DNA of 64,000 bases from Nostoc sp. LPT (GTDB lineage Bacteria; Cyanobacteriota; Cyanobacteriia; Cyanobacteriales; Nostocaceae). Under the pieces are notes generated by a model. It searched no databases and was not told where the DNA came from. It was given only the letters and a program-made list of their open reading frames with translations. The DNA is taken from the NCBI RefSeq assembly GCF_017115165.1, contig NZ_JABXKF010000058.1, forward strand, positions 1 through 64,000. The letters run 5' to 3'. Below are positions 1 to 8,456 of this stretch, piece by piece (the stretch's first letter is position 1; the number at the start of each line of letters is the position of its first letter). The position numbers and the translations under genes were made by a program.

Positions 1-766
1 ACTTCTCGCTGTGCTTGAGTCTCAAGCTCTTAAATACTAATTAGATAGTCAGGGAATAACTGCCAATCTTCGAGGTCAGGAAGTAGATAGCGATCGCATT
101 CTCAATCAATTCAGAGCCGATTACCTATGGGAACTGGCCGAAATGATGAGTGGCGAAACCCAAACAACCGAAGCTATTGAAATTGCCTATGCTCCTGTTG
201 CCTGGCGCAAAATTGTCGATCAAGCTTTACCAGGGATCGATGAAATGCTTTCCCTGTTAACAGTAATAGAATTGCTAGAGCAACAAGAAGAAGACTTGAT
301 TATTTTAGACACTGCTCCTACAGGTCATTTTCTGCGTTTTCTAGAAATGCCAACTGCACTAGCAGACTGGCTAGCTTGGATTTTCAAACTCTGGATCAAG
401 TATCAGAATGTCCTTGGTCGTACAGAGTTTATGGGACGTTTACGAATTTTGCGACAGCGCGTGGTCAAAGCCCAAAAAGTGCTAAAAGACCCACAACAAG
501 CAGAGTTCATTGGGGTTACACTTAACCAGGCTAGTGTACTTGCCGAACAACAACGCCTGTTCAAATCTCTCCAAGAAATAGGTGTGAGCCAGAATTACCT
601 TGTTCTCAACCGCTTTAATTCTACAGCAACCATTAATTGCGATCGTGCGAGCAGGGATGGCTGCAAGACAAATTTTCCAGGTTTGACAATGGTTCGCTTA
701 CCTATGCTTCCTCGCTCAGTTCAGCCTTTAGAACGCATCCAAGTAGCAGGCGCCTGTTTATTTTAA
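1..766 (+). pseudogene. ArsA/Get3-like ATPase, left-truncated and probably frameshifted
   Basis: This is the C-terminal part of an ArsA-family anion-transporting ATPase; the P-loop half lies left of the window or is lost. The motif DTAPTGHFLRFLEMP near residue 57 (counting from the ATG at 143) is typical of the family, as is the upstream QALPGIDEMLSLL stretch. In the main frame a TAA at 38-40 interrupts the gene. The frame starting at base 3 reads into ..LNTN and then meets a TAG at 39-41. Restoring one T there would join it to LDSQGITANLRGQEVD, which continues the family sequence, so a one-base deletion is likely. The next gene encodes a small coiled-coil protein, and gas-vesicle genes lie beyond a restriction-modification insertion. 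An internal restart at 143 could still make a shorter protein without ATPase activity. Confidence 0.6.
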
Positions 767-811
767 CGGCTAATTAGACTAAATACTTTCATACCCAAAG
801 AGAAATTTATT

Positions 812-1096
812 ATGCATCGCACTCCAAACCGCAGACAAATTCAAGCCAAACTTAGCTCCATGCCTCCTCAACGTTCTCAAGCAAGAGTTTACTTAAATGC
901 TTACAAAATGATGTTAGAGAAGGAGCGTTTAGAACAGGAACTAGAGAAACTCGAAGCACGCCTACATCAGATTCAGCAGCGTCTTGCTATTTTAAATAGT
1001 CAAACAATTGCTGAAGAGGACATGACCCATCAGCAAGCAAATACAGACTTGGAGGACAATACACCAAAATTCAAAACCTTAACATTGGAATACTAA
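812..1096 (+). CDS. Small coiled-coil protein, possibly GvpV-like
   Basis: A 94-residue hydrophilic protein with a basic N-terminus (residues 1-30) and a predicted coiled coil at about 32-66 (EKERLEQELEKLEARL). The C-terminus is acidic and ends in LTLEY. It follows the ArsA-like gene on the same strand. Small proteins of this kind occur in cyanobacterial gas-vesicle clusters (GvpV and relatives), which fits the neighbourhood, but I cannot prove the family from sequence alone. The start ATG follows AGAGAAATTT, a weak ribosome binding site. Treat the gas-vesicle role as an inference from context. Confidence 0.5.
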   Translation: MHRTPNRRQIQAKLSSMPPQRSQARVYLNAYKMMLEKERLEQELEKLEARLHQIQQRLAILNSQTIAEEDMTHQQANTDLEDNTPKFKTLTLEY

Positions 1097-1154
1097 TTGA
1101 CCTCAATTGACCTCTAAATCAAATGATTGTAGAAATAATACTACAGGCATCCAC

Positions 1155-2691
1155 CTAGTTGTTTTTTGTAGAATAACCGTTAGTCTTAAAGCGATCGCCT
1201 AGTCCTTGGACTGTTATATTTTGGGCGATCGCATCATGGGGTATCAACACATAAATCCAAGGCTTCCCATTATGCTTTAACATATATTCAGAAGCATATT
1301 GACACCATTGAACCGCTACATCCTTCTTAGCAAGCACTTGAGGATGATTTATTTCATCTCTATTTTTAGGTTCAAGCATATAGATAATGTCTTCTGTTTC
1401 TGCAACAAAATCCGGTTGATATTCTAAATAATCTCCATTCCATTTGTAATAAATCTGAAATTGTCCTCTTGCTGGTTTAAACCACTTAATTGCATCTCCT
1501 TCCAAAATTATAGATAATACTCTCTCCGCTTCTGACTTAAATTTTTGTTCTCTATAAAGGCATTTAGAAAAACCTGTAAACACATATTTGGACATATTGC
1601 TTTTATCTGGAGGTGAGATTCTATAATCTAAAAAATTAATCAACTTGAATGACTTTATCTGTGTAATACCCTTTGGCAAATTTATCAGATTTAATAAGTT
1701 CTAAAAGTTGTGTAGCATGGTAAGTATCACGGGCAATAACAAGCATAAATGGCTTAACAATTGGCTTTCCTGTTTGGAGAGCATAAATTTTTAATTCAGC
1801 TTTAATATTTTCGTGTAAATAAATTCCATCTTCTAATTTGATTCGTTCAATTGCTTCTGGTGAGAAACTGGCAGGGTTAAAGTCTTTACGAGTGACAACA
1901 GCAGGGTCTTTAACAAAGCCATCTATAATTGCTTTTCCTAGAGAGTATTCATAGATAACATTTTTAAAATATAATGGTTTTCTGCTGGTTTCTACAGATG
2001 GTGTAGCGGTGAGTTCTAAACCCATTAATGGTTTTAACTCATTAATAGCGCGAAGGCCTGCTGTAGCTCGATATCGGTGGGATTCATCCATTAAAATTAC
2101 TAAGTCTTTTAGCTGAGAAAGATAATCAAAATAGCTTTCACCAATATATTCAGATAATCGTTTTATTTTAGGGCTTCTGCCACCGCGCACTTCTGAGTTA
2201 ATTTTTGATATATTGAAAATATTTATTTTACATGGAATTAGTGGATCTAAAATTGTTCTTGCATTGGTTTCATAGTTGTCACCTGTGATAATAACTGGTG
2301 ACTGAATAGCGAATTCAGATATACCTGTAAATACATACTTTGGTGTATTGGGTGTGAAATCATTAATTAGTTTGTTATAAATAGTGAGGTTGGGTGCTAA
2401 CACAAAGAAGTTCTTTATTCCATGTGCTAGGTTTAGATAACTGATAAAAGCACCCATTAGTCGGGTTTTACCCACACCTGTCGCTAATGCAAAACATAGT
2501 GAAGGAAATTCACGCTCGAAATTTGTAACAGATGGAAACTCTGTATTGATTCTTGTTAAACTTGTTTCTATATCAAATTGTTCATTGATAGACAAAATTT
2601 CACAAATTCGATTTATAATTTCTAACGATCGTCTTTGAGGTGGGCGCAGACTGAGGCGATTAGCAATGTTATTTACAAATTTATTTATCAT
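1155..2691 (-). pseudogene. res: Type III restriction enzyme Res subunit, internally deleted and frameshifted
   Basis: This is the remnant of the DNA-translocating and cleaving subunit of a type III restriction-modification system. Reading leftward, the first 351 residues hold helicase motif I (ATGVGKT), motif II (DESH) and motif III (TATP), and stop at 1636-1638. A second frame open from 1679 to 1155 carries the C-terminal nuclease, with a PD..ExK signature (YQPDF, then LEPK). Intact Res subunits are roughly 900-1000 residues. The pieces sum to about 520, so helicase motifs IV-VI and the linker are missing and the frame is lost at the junction near 1600-1640. The start ATG overlaps the TGA of the upstream mod-like gene (ATGA). 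The subunit can hardly restrict DNA as it stands. Confidence 0.8.
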
Positions 2692-4706
2692 AATTTATTC
2701 ATGTCAAATAGCGATTGTTGTAATGGTATTTGTAGTGATTTTGGTGGTGATATTTGTTCAACTGTTGGGGGTGCTTTAGGCAGATTTTCAATTTTCAGGC
2801 TGTAATCATCCTGTCCCCATTCACAACGTGAAAGTATTTGTTGAGGAATTTTTTTGATTGTCAGATTTGAGAATATATCGGCTTGGCCACGAAAGGCACT
2901 ACATAAAACAAGTAGAGTGCGTTCTTCTCCTACTTCATCAGCAAGTTTAGATAATTGTTCGTGATTGAGATTTTGAGTAGTGACATAAATAAAATCCCGT
3001 TCCGTAGAATAACCATGCTGCCAATAAAATGTATCTGATGGTGCATAAGTGAAGCCTTCAATTTTGCATAGTGCTTCGGCTAACATGGCGGGATTATATT
3101 CTTTGTTAATAATCCAGTTACCCCATTTATCTTTTTCTAAAAGTGATTGTGCAAGGCGATAGTAACGAAACCCTCCACCATCTTTCCAGTTAACTGCTTG
3201 AGTAATCCCACCTTTATCTTCACCATCAATCACTTTTTTGAGTCGGGGAATGATATGGGTATGACAATGTTCACCTAGTTCAATCATGATCCAGCGTCTT
3301 CCCATTTTGTGTGCTACTGCGCCTGTTGTTCCTGAACCTGCAAAGGAATCTAATACTAGATCACCTGAATTTGTTGCAATTTCTAGAACTCGCTGGATTA
3401 ATCCTTCTGGTTTGGGTGTAATAAAGTCATCTGCAAGAGAAGAACTACCTAATACAGCACGAATTTCTTTTCTAGCAGTATCAGTATGACTTGCGTATTC
3501 GTGACTCCAAAAAGTTTGGGGTATAATACCTTGATTTTTAAGTTTATCTTTATAACGTTTGAAAGAAGGAGTTTTAGAAAGTCCCTCCTTTCCCCAGTAA
3601 ATTAAATCATCCTGAAGATGTTGTTTGTGTGTTTCCTGAGAATAAGCCCAAACTCTAGTAGGGCTTGGCCAAATCTTCTCACCAGTATTAGGTTGAGTTA
3701 TTGGATAATAAAGATTAGGTCTTTCTTCAGAGCTTTTATTGCAAGTATAGTTATCAATACGAAAAACTCCTTTTTCATCTGAATATCGGTACTGACGATT
3801 CTTTTCTTCAGTTCTTTTTAAAAGGTTACGTTGCCAAGATTCGCTTTTTCTATAAACCAGAATATGATCGTGCATTGGTGCAATAGTCTTGTGATCATTA
3901 GCAACTGCATATTTCTTTTGCCAAACTACATTAGCGACGAAATTTGCACGTCCAAAAATCTCATCACACATTACTTTTAAATAATGAGCTTCATTATCAT
4001 CAATTGTGATCCATAAAGAACCGTCTTCAGACAATAAATTACGCAAAATTTCTAAACTATCTCTCATTAAAGAAAGCCATATAGAATGCTCAACCCCATC
4101 ATCATAATGTTCAAAAACAGAACCTGTATTATATGGAATATCAATAAAAATACATTTAATTTTGCCTATAAATTCCTGTTCTAAAGCCTTGAGAACTAAC
4201 AAGTTATCACCAAAAATTAAACGATTATCAAAGATATCATTTTCACTAACCTGATGTGCAGCATGGTAAGATTTCTCAGCATCTTCTAATAAAATTCGTG
4301 GCTCTAATTTAGGGCGAATTTCTTTACCAATCCATGTAAGTTCAAGTCTCTGCTTTTTAGCCTTGACAAGATCCCTGATCCCATCACAGAATTTTTTATT
4401 ATCTCCCATGTTTGGAGCATTCCCCGCTTTAGCTTGCACCAACCAAAGCAAGTTTTTATTCCGATCAAAATAAACTGCATCAATCCCGTTATCATTTTCA
4501 CCATTGATGATCGAGTGAGCAGCTTGAGCAGGAGTAATATTAGCAACATTAGCGATCGCAAATGCAGCCAAAGAACGACTCAAACAATTTTTTTCATGTT
4601 GTTCTGGTGTCCAATTTCTCTGAAGTTGAGGAATCATCGGCAGATAATCCCGTGCTATAACTTCTATGATTTGAGCCTTTTTCGCTTTAGTATTCGGCTT
4701 TGACAT
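2688..4706 (-). CDS. mod: Type III DNA methyltransferase (Mod) fused to an AIPR-like N-terminal domain
   Basis: A 672-residue chimera. Residues 1-130 resemble the N-terminal domain of AIPR/abortive-phage-resistance proteins and contain NGIDAV and LVQAKAG, a D...QxK arrangement like Mrr-type nuclease folds. From residue 136 (LTWIGKEIRPKLEPR) onward the protein is a type III adenine methyltransferase. The catalytic motif, normally DPPY, reads DIPY here (IDIPYNTG). The SAM-binding motif LDSFAGSGTT lies near residue 455. Motif order and the res gene downstream fit the beta-class Mod family, which modifies N6 of adenine in a 5-6 bp site. The fusion probably arose by deletion between two neighbouring genes, or it is a functional acquisition. 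Whether DIPY is active is uncertain. Confidence 0.8.
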   Translation of the reverse strand: MSKPNTKAKKAQIIEVIARDYLPMIPQLQRNWTPEQHEKNCLSRSLAAFAIANVANITPAQAAHSIINGENDNGIDAVYFDRNKNLLWLVQAKAGNAPNMGDNKKFCDGIRDLVKAKKQRLELTWIGKEIRPKLEPRILLEDAEKSYHAAHQVSENDIFDNRLIFGDNLLVLKALEQEFIGKIKCIFIDIPYNTGSVFEHYDDGVEHSIWLSLMRDSLEILRNLLSEDGSLWITIDDNEAHYLKVMCDEIFGRANFVANVVWQKKYAVANDHKTIAPMHDHILVYRKSESWQRNLLKRTEEKNRQYRYSDEKGVFRIDNYTCNKSSEERPNLYYPITQPNTGEKIWPSPTRVWAYSQETHKQHLQDDLIYWGKEGLSKTPSFKRYKDKLKNQGIIPQTFWSHEYASHTDTARKEIRAVLGSSSLADDFITPKPEGLIQRVLEIATNSGDLVLDSFAGSGTTGAVAHKMGRRWIMIELGEHCHTHIIPRLKKVIDGEDKGGITQAVNWKDGGGFRYYRLAQSLLEKDKWGNWIINKEYNPAMLAEALCKIEGFTYAPSDTFYWQHGYSTERDFIYVTTQNLNHEQLSKLADEVGEERTLLVLCSAFRGQADIFSNLTIKKIPQQILSRCEWGQDDYSLKIENLPKAPPTVEQISPPKSLQIPLQQSLFDMNKL

Positions 4707-5017
4707 TGGGTAATCACCCGTATTTGAATTGTTGTTAATACATCATCCTAGAGTAGTGTACCTTTGGAATACAGATATCGTTGCTCAATTCGGGGATTGC
4801 TGGTGATGATAATTTATTACACATTTAATGTGCATAAAATAACAATTAAATAAAATCGTATAATTCCGACTATGCCAGCAATCTGCCCTCTGGCTCCTGC
4901 CTTATTTTCCAAGTAGAAAGCAAAAAATCACACAAGCTAGACGCTCATGTGATCGATCGCACAACCAGGGCATGAAAATATTTCTTTTCCTATTCCGTAT
5001 TCCCTGTTCCCTGTTCC
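4707..5017. other. Intergenic region between mod and gvpG
   Basis: No coding region is apparent in these 311 bases. The stretch near 4820-4832 is a short inverted repeat (CACAT-TTA-ATGTG) in AT-rich DNA upstream of the mod gene and could be an operator or part of its promoter; this is weak. The right part, after about 4970, is low-complexity sequence (TTCCTATTCCGTATTCC) of a kind common in Nostoc intergenic DNA. Confidence 0.3.
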
Positions 5018-5269
5018 CTAATCTTGTGTCCGATCGCGTTCCTGCTGTTCTGCTTCCAGAATCGCTAACAAAAGAGCTTCTTCTTGAATTTCAAACTCTT
5101 CTTCAGGAATTTCTCCCATATCAAAAGCAAGTTGGAGTGCAAGAAGTTGCTTGCTGAGATTTTCTTTATCATCAATTTCAGTATTCGCCTGTTCTAAAAT
5201 TTTTTCCCCAAGCCACGTTACCCCCATTAATGGGCCCGTAATCGGTAATAGTAAGAAGCGCAGAACCAT
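5018..5269 (-). CDS. gvpG: Gas vesicle protein GvpG
   Basis: An 83-residue protein starting MVLRFLLLPITGPLMGVTW, the hallmark N-terminus of GvpG, followed by an acidic helical region (EIPEEEFEIQEEALL) and a charged C-terminus. GvpG is a minor accessory protein needed for gas-vesicle assembly in several organisms. Usually it sits downstream of gvpF/L in the same direction; here it is on the opposite strand, divergent from gvpN, which suggests a local inversion. The 212-bp gap to gvpN probably holds promoters for both directions. Family assignment is strong; the exact biochemical role is not known. Confidence 0.88.
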   Translation of the reverse strand: MVLRFLLLPITGPLMGVTWLGEKILEQANTEIDDKENLSKQLLALQLAFDMGEIPEEEFEIQEEALLLAILEAEQQERDRTQD

Positions 5270-5465
5270 ATTGCTTTACACTTGTGTGGATTTATGAAAA
5301 CTGTCCTCGCAAGACCGTAATTATGCTGATGACATAGATATTAAACATTACTAGTCTTGTGTTGATGCCAAAATGCGTTGGATTTGAGTCCAGTTAAGGC
5401 TGATTGACATCTGTATTTGATATTTATGATGTAAAAAAAATTACTTTTGCATAATATTACTATTT

Positions 5466-5471
5466 AGGAGG
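5466..5471 (+). promoter_or_regulatory. Strong ribosome binding site for gvpN TTG start
   Basis: AGGAGG lies 10 bases upstream of the TTG at 5482-5484. It supports the rare TTG codon as the true start of GvpN, since the protein family sequence begins directly after it. Confidence 0.7.
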
Positions 5472-5481
5472 AACTTATAGT

Positions 5482-6654
5482 TTGACAACTGTATTAAATG
5501 CATCTCCGCAGCGATTTGTCAATACACCTGCTGTTCAACGCATCGCTCAACGTGCTTTGCGCTATCTACACTCAGGTTTTTCAGTACATTTACGTGGTTC
5601 TGCCGGAGTCGGAAAAACTACTCTGGCAATGCATCTAGCTGATTTGCTCAACCAGCCTATCATCCTCTTATTTGGAGATGATGAGTTTAAAACCTCAGAC
5701 TTGATCGGTAATCAATTAGGTTACACCCGCAAAAAGGTTGTTGATAACTTCATTCATAGCGTTGTTAAAGTTGAAGATGAACTCCGACAACACTGGGTTG
5801 ATGCACGATTAACCCTAGCTTGTAAAGAAGGATTTACGCTGGTTTACGACGAATTCAATCGATCGCACCCGGAGGTAAATAACGTTTTACTCTCCGTACT
5901 AGAAGAGAGGTTGTTAGTATTACCAATGAACCAACATCGAGCAGAGTATATTCGGGTTCATCCTCAGTTTCGGGCAATATTAACATCAAATCCTCAAGAG
6001 TATTGTGGAGTCCATGCAACTCAGGATGCTTTGATGGATCGTGTTATTACCATCGATATGCCTACACCTGATGAACTGAGTCAGCAGGAAATTGTAGTTC
6101 ATAAAACAGGCATAGATTCCGAGAAAGCAGAAGTAATTGTGCGCTTAGTACGGACGTTTTGGAGTCGATCTGGCTCTGGGCTGGGCGGTGGATTGCGTTC
6201 CTGTCTGATGATTGCCAAAATCTGCCACGAACACGAAATTTCCGTAAACCCTGGAGATCCTTGCTTCCAAGATATTTGTGCCGATATCCTGCTTTCTCGC
6301 ACGAATCAACCTCTCATGGAAGCAACTCGGCTACTGGAAGAGGTTTTGAGTGAATTATATCATAGTATAAATACTCAATCTAAGTCGTCAGAGATAATAC
6401 CAAACAACCAAAATCAGATTGTATTGGAACAACGAGTACCTTACGAGCATGAAGTCTACAACTACCTATGTAATTCTCCGGGAAGGCCTTTCTCTGATTT
6501 GGCAGCAGAATTAGGGATCGATCGCAGTCAAATTGTGGCTGCACTCAAGTCTCTCAGAGAGCAGGGAGTATTAGTACAAATGCAGGGCAATGCCGATCTG
6601 CCGAACGTATCACAGACAGTTGCTTTTGATTCTGGCCATTTAATAAACAAATGA
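5482..6654 (+). CDS. gvpN: Gas vesicle AAA ATPase GvpN, with C-terminal winged-helix extension
   Basis: A 390-residue MoxR-type AAA+ ATPase of the GvpN family, which acts in gas-vesicle assembly, probably remodelling assembly intermediates. Walker A is GSAGVGKT at 39-46, and the Walker B region is LVYDEFNRS, the typical GvpN sequence. Sensor-like TSNPQEY follows. The AAA core ends near residue 290. Residues about 310-375 ([33 protein letters not shown]) look like a winged helix, which I do not recall as standard in the shorter GvpN proteins of about 340 residues. Translation starts at TTG. The stop overlaps the gvpJ start as ATGA, so the genes form an operon with translational coupling. Confidence 0.93.
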   Translation: MTTVLNASPQRFVNTPAVQRIAQRALRYLHSGFSVHLRGSAGVGKTTLAMHLADLLNQPIILLFGDDEFKTSDLIGNQLGYTRKKVVDNFIHSVVKVEDELRQHWVDARLTLACKEGFTLVYDEFNRSHPEVNNVLLSVLEERLLVLPMNQHRAEYIRVHPQFRAILTSNPQEYCGVHATQDALMDRVITIDMPTPDELSQQEIVVHKTGIDSEKAEVIVRLVRTFWSRSGSGLGGGLRSCLMIAKICHEHEISVNPGDPCFQDICADILLSRTNQPLMEATRLLEEVLSELYHSINTQSKSSEIIPNNQNQIVLEQRVPYEHEVYNYLCNSPGRPFSDLAAELGIDRSQIVAALKSLREQGVLVQMQGNADLPNVSQTVAFDSGHLINK

Positions 6655-6998
6655 GTACTAATACTAACCGAGGAGTGATCACAGCAACTCAGGGTTCTAG
6701 CTTGGCAGATATTCTAGAACGGGTTCTGGATAAAGGCATTGTTATCGCAGGAGATATTTCTATTTCCGTCGGCTCCACAGAATTGCTCAACATTCGGATT
6801 CGTTTGTTGATTTCTTCTGTTGATAAAGCCAAAGAGATTGGAATTAACTGGTGGGAGAGCGACCCCTATCTTAATAGTCAAACTCGCAGCTTATTAACAA
6901 CTAATCAACAACTTCAAGAGCGTGTTGCCAGTCTAGAAACAGAACTGCGATCACTCCAAGCACTCAATCCTATTAGTCATCAGAATGCAGGCGATTAG
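6651..6998 (+). CDS. gvpJ: Gas vesicle protein GvpJ (GvpA family)
   Basis: A 115-residue minor structural protein of the GvpA/GvpJ family. Residues 19-65 ([31 protein letters not shown]) match the GvpA fold. The additional C-terminal part is hydrophilic with a coiled-coil stretch ([17 protein letters not shown]), which separates GvpJ from the 70-residue shell protein GvpA. GvpJ is thought to form the conical tips or nucleate the vesicle. It overlaps gvpN by 4 bases and gvpK by 14 bases. Confidence 0.9.
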   Translation: MSTNTNRGVITATQGSSLADILERVLDKGIVIAGDISISVGSTELLNIRIRLLISSVDKAKEIGINWWESDPYLNSQTRSLLTTNQQLQERVASLETELRSLQALNPISHQNAGD

Positions 6999-7419
6999 CA
7001 AATCAAAAGGTTCCGATTCCGGTTTAGCACCGTTGTTATTGACGGTTGTTGAGCTGATACGCCAACTCATGGAAGCTCAGGTGATTCGGCGAATGGATGC
7101 TGGCACCCTCAACGACAATGAGCTAGATCGGGCTGCTGAAAGCCTGCAACAGCTAGAACAACAGATTATTCAGCTTTGCGAGATATTTGATATTGACCCA
7201 GCCGATCTAAATATTAACTTGGGTGAAATGGGAACTTTACTTCCCCAATCTGGAGGATACTACCCCGGTGAAACCTCTAGTCAACCCTCTATCCTAGAAC
7301 TCCTTGATCGCCTATTAAATACGGGTGTTGTGGTTGAAGGTGACTTGGACTTAGGACTGGCTCAGTTAAGCTTAGTTCATGCCAAGTTAAGATTAGTACT
7401 CACTTCTAAACCCCTGTAA
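6985..7419 (+). CDS. gvpK: Gas vesicle protein GvpK with GvpA-like C-terminal part
   Basis: A 144-residue protein. Residues 10-85 match GvpK (LAPLLLTVVELIRQLMEAQ, RRMDAGTL, DIDPADLNINLGEMGTLLP). Residues 103-142 (SILELLDRLLNTGVVVEGD..LSLVHAKLRLVL) resemble the GvpA core, so the protein carries a GvpA-like tail. I recall the same layout in other cyanobacterial GvpK proteins, so it is not unusual for the phylum. GvpK is an accessory or nucleation protein in vesicle formation. It lies in the gvpN-gvpJ-gvpK-gvpF series and overlaps gvpJ by 14 bases. Confidence 0.92.
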   Translation: MQAISKSKGSDSGLAPLLLTVVELIRQLMEAQVIRRMDAGTLNDNELDRAAESLQQLEQQIIQLCEIFDIDPADLNINLGEMGTLLPQSGGYYPGETSSQPSILELLDRLLNTGVVVEGDLDLGLAQLSLVHAKLRLVLTSKPL

Positions 7420-7455
7420 CTTTTTTATCTACATTCTTCTTGGTAAGACATTTAT

Positions 7456-8199
7456 ATGAGTTTTTACATTTATGGAATTTTGACCTTGCCTGCTCCAGAA
7501 AACTTAAATTTACAGGGCTTAGATGGGCAACCCGTGCAAATTAAAATTTTGAATGGTTTTGCAGTGATCTACTCCGAAGCCCAGCAAGAGCGTTATTTGG
7601 CAAGCCGTCGTAACCTGCTAAGTCATGAGAAAGTCCTTGAGGAAATCATGCAAGCAGGCGATCGCAATTTACTCCCAGTGCAATTTGGACTTTTGGTTTC
7701 CAGCTGGGAAACTGTTTCACAGCAATTAATTCGTCCTCATCAAGAAGAATTGACGCAATTGCTTGCGAAGTTATCGGGTTGCCGAGAAGTGAGTGTCAAA
7801 GTTTTTTGGGATACCGATGTAGAAATTCAGGGACTGTTGGCAGAACACCCAGACCTCAAAACCGAAAGGGATAAGCTAATGGGTCAACCCCTGAGTATGG
7901 AACAAGCGATCCAAATAGGGCAAGCCATCGAACAGGGAATGAACGATCGCAAGCAAGGCATCATAGATGTATTTCAAGGCACGCTCAACTCGATTGCGAT
8001 CGATGTGGTGGAAAATACTCCCCAAATGGACACAATGATCTACAATTCAGCCTACCTAATTCCTTGGGAAGCAGAATCACAATTTAGCGAATACGTTGAA
8101 GCACTCGATCGTAAATTTGAAGAACGTTTGCGAATTCGCTACAACAATTTCACTGCCCCGTATAACTTTGCTCGTCTGCAATTATTCAGTTCCAATTGA
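7456..8199 (+). CDS. gvpF: Gas vesicle protein GvpF (GvpF/GvpL family)
   Basis: A 247-residue member of the GvpF/L family, starting MSFYIYGIL. Family motifs seen include LLSHEKVLEEIM, LLPVQFGLLVSS and, near the C-terminus, RIRYNNFTAPYNF. GvpF is a minor vesicle protein that binds GvpA during early assembly. It begins 36 bases after the gvpK stop, with only a weak ribosome binding site (TGGTAAG), and is the last tightly packed gene of the gvpN operon. A distinct second family member lies at 10718-11407. Confidence 0.93.
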   Translation: MSFYIYGILTLPAPENLNLQGLDGQPVQIKILNGFAVIYSEAQQERYLASRRNLLSHEKVLEEIMQAGDRNLLPVQFGLLVSSWETVSQQLIRPHQEELTQLLAKLSGCREVSVKVFWDTDVEIQGLLAEHPDLKTERDKLMGQPLSMEQAIQIGQAIEQGMNDRKQGIIDVFQGTLNSIAIDVVENTPQMDTMIYNSAYLIPWEAESQFSEYVEALDRKFEERLRIRYNNFTAPYNFARLQLFSSN

Positions 8200-8236
8200 T
8201 TAATTCCTCTCCCTGTTGAACAGCAATAAAAATAAA

Positions 8237-8357
8237 ACTTACGCAAAAAACCTCTCAACCCCTCATTACTCTGTGTCCTCTGTGTACTCTGTGTACTCTG
8301 TGGTACCCTTCGGCAAGGCGCTTTGCGTCTACGTTTTTCCGTTACCTGTGCGTAAGT
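8237..8357. repeat. MITE-like element with ACTTACGCA inverted ends, copy 1
   Basis: The element starts with ACTTACGCAAAA and ends with TGCGTAAGT, giving 9-bp perfect terminal inverted repeats around about 100 bases. Inside are short repeats of the form CTCTGTGTA and CTTTGCGTCTACG. A second copy with the same ends and related core lies at 33072-33177. It has no coding capacity and sits between gvpF and the AAA gene, where it could influence read-through. Confidence 0.6.
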
Positions 8358-8456
8358 CCTGAAAATTGAAAATCAAAAATTATTAAAACTTTTAATTTTT
8401 TTTGAAAATTAAATTAGAAATTAAATTTTTCTCTGTCTTTTATTTAAGTAAAATCA

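Noticed and set aside
4434-4703. Plus-strand frame opposite the mod N-terminus
   Set aside because: It is the shadow of a coding region with recognisable protein family on the other strand.
6985-7419. GvpK fused to a GvpA-like domain as a novel fusion
   Set aside because: I recall the same C-terminal part in other cyanobacterial GvpK proteins, so it is normal for the group.
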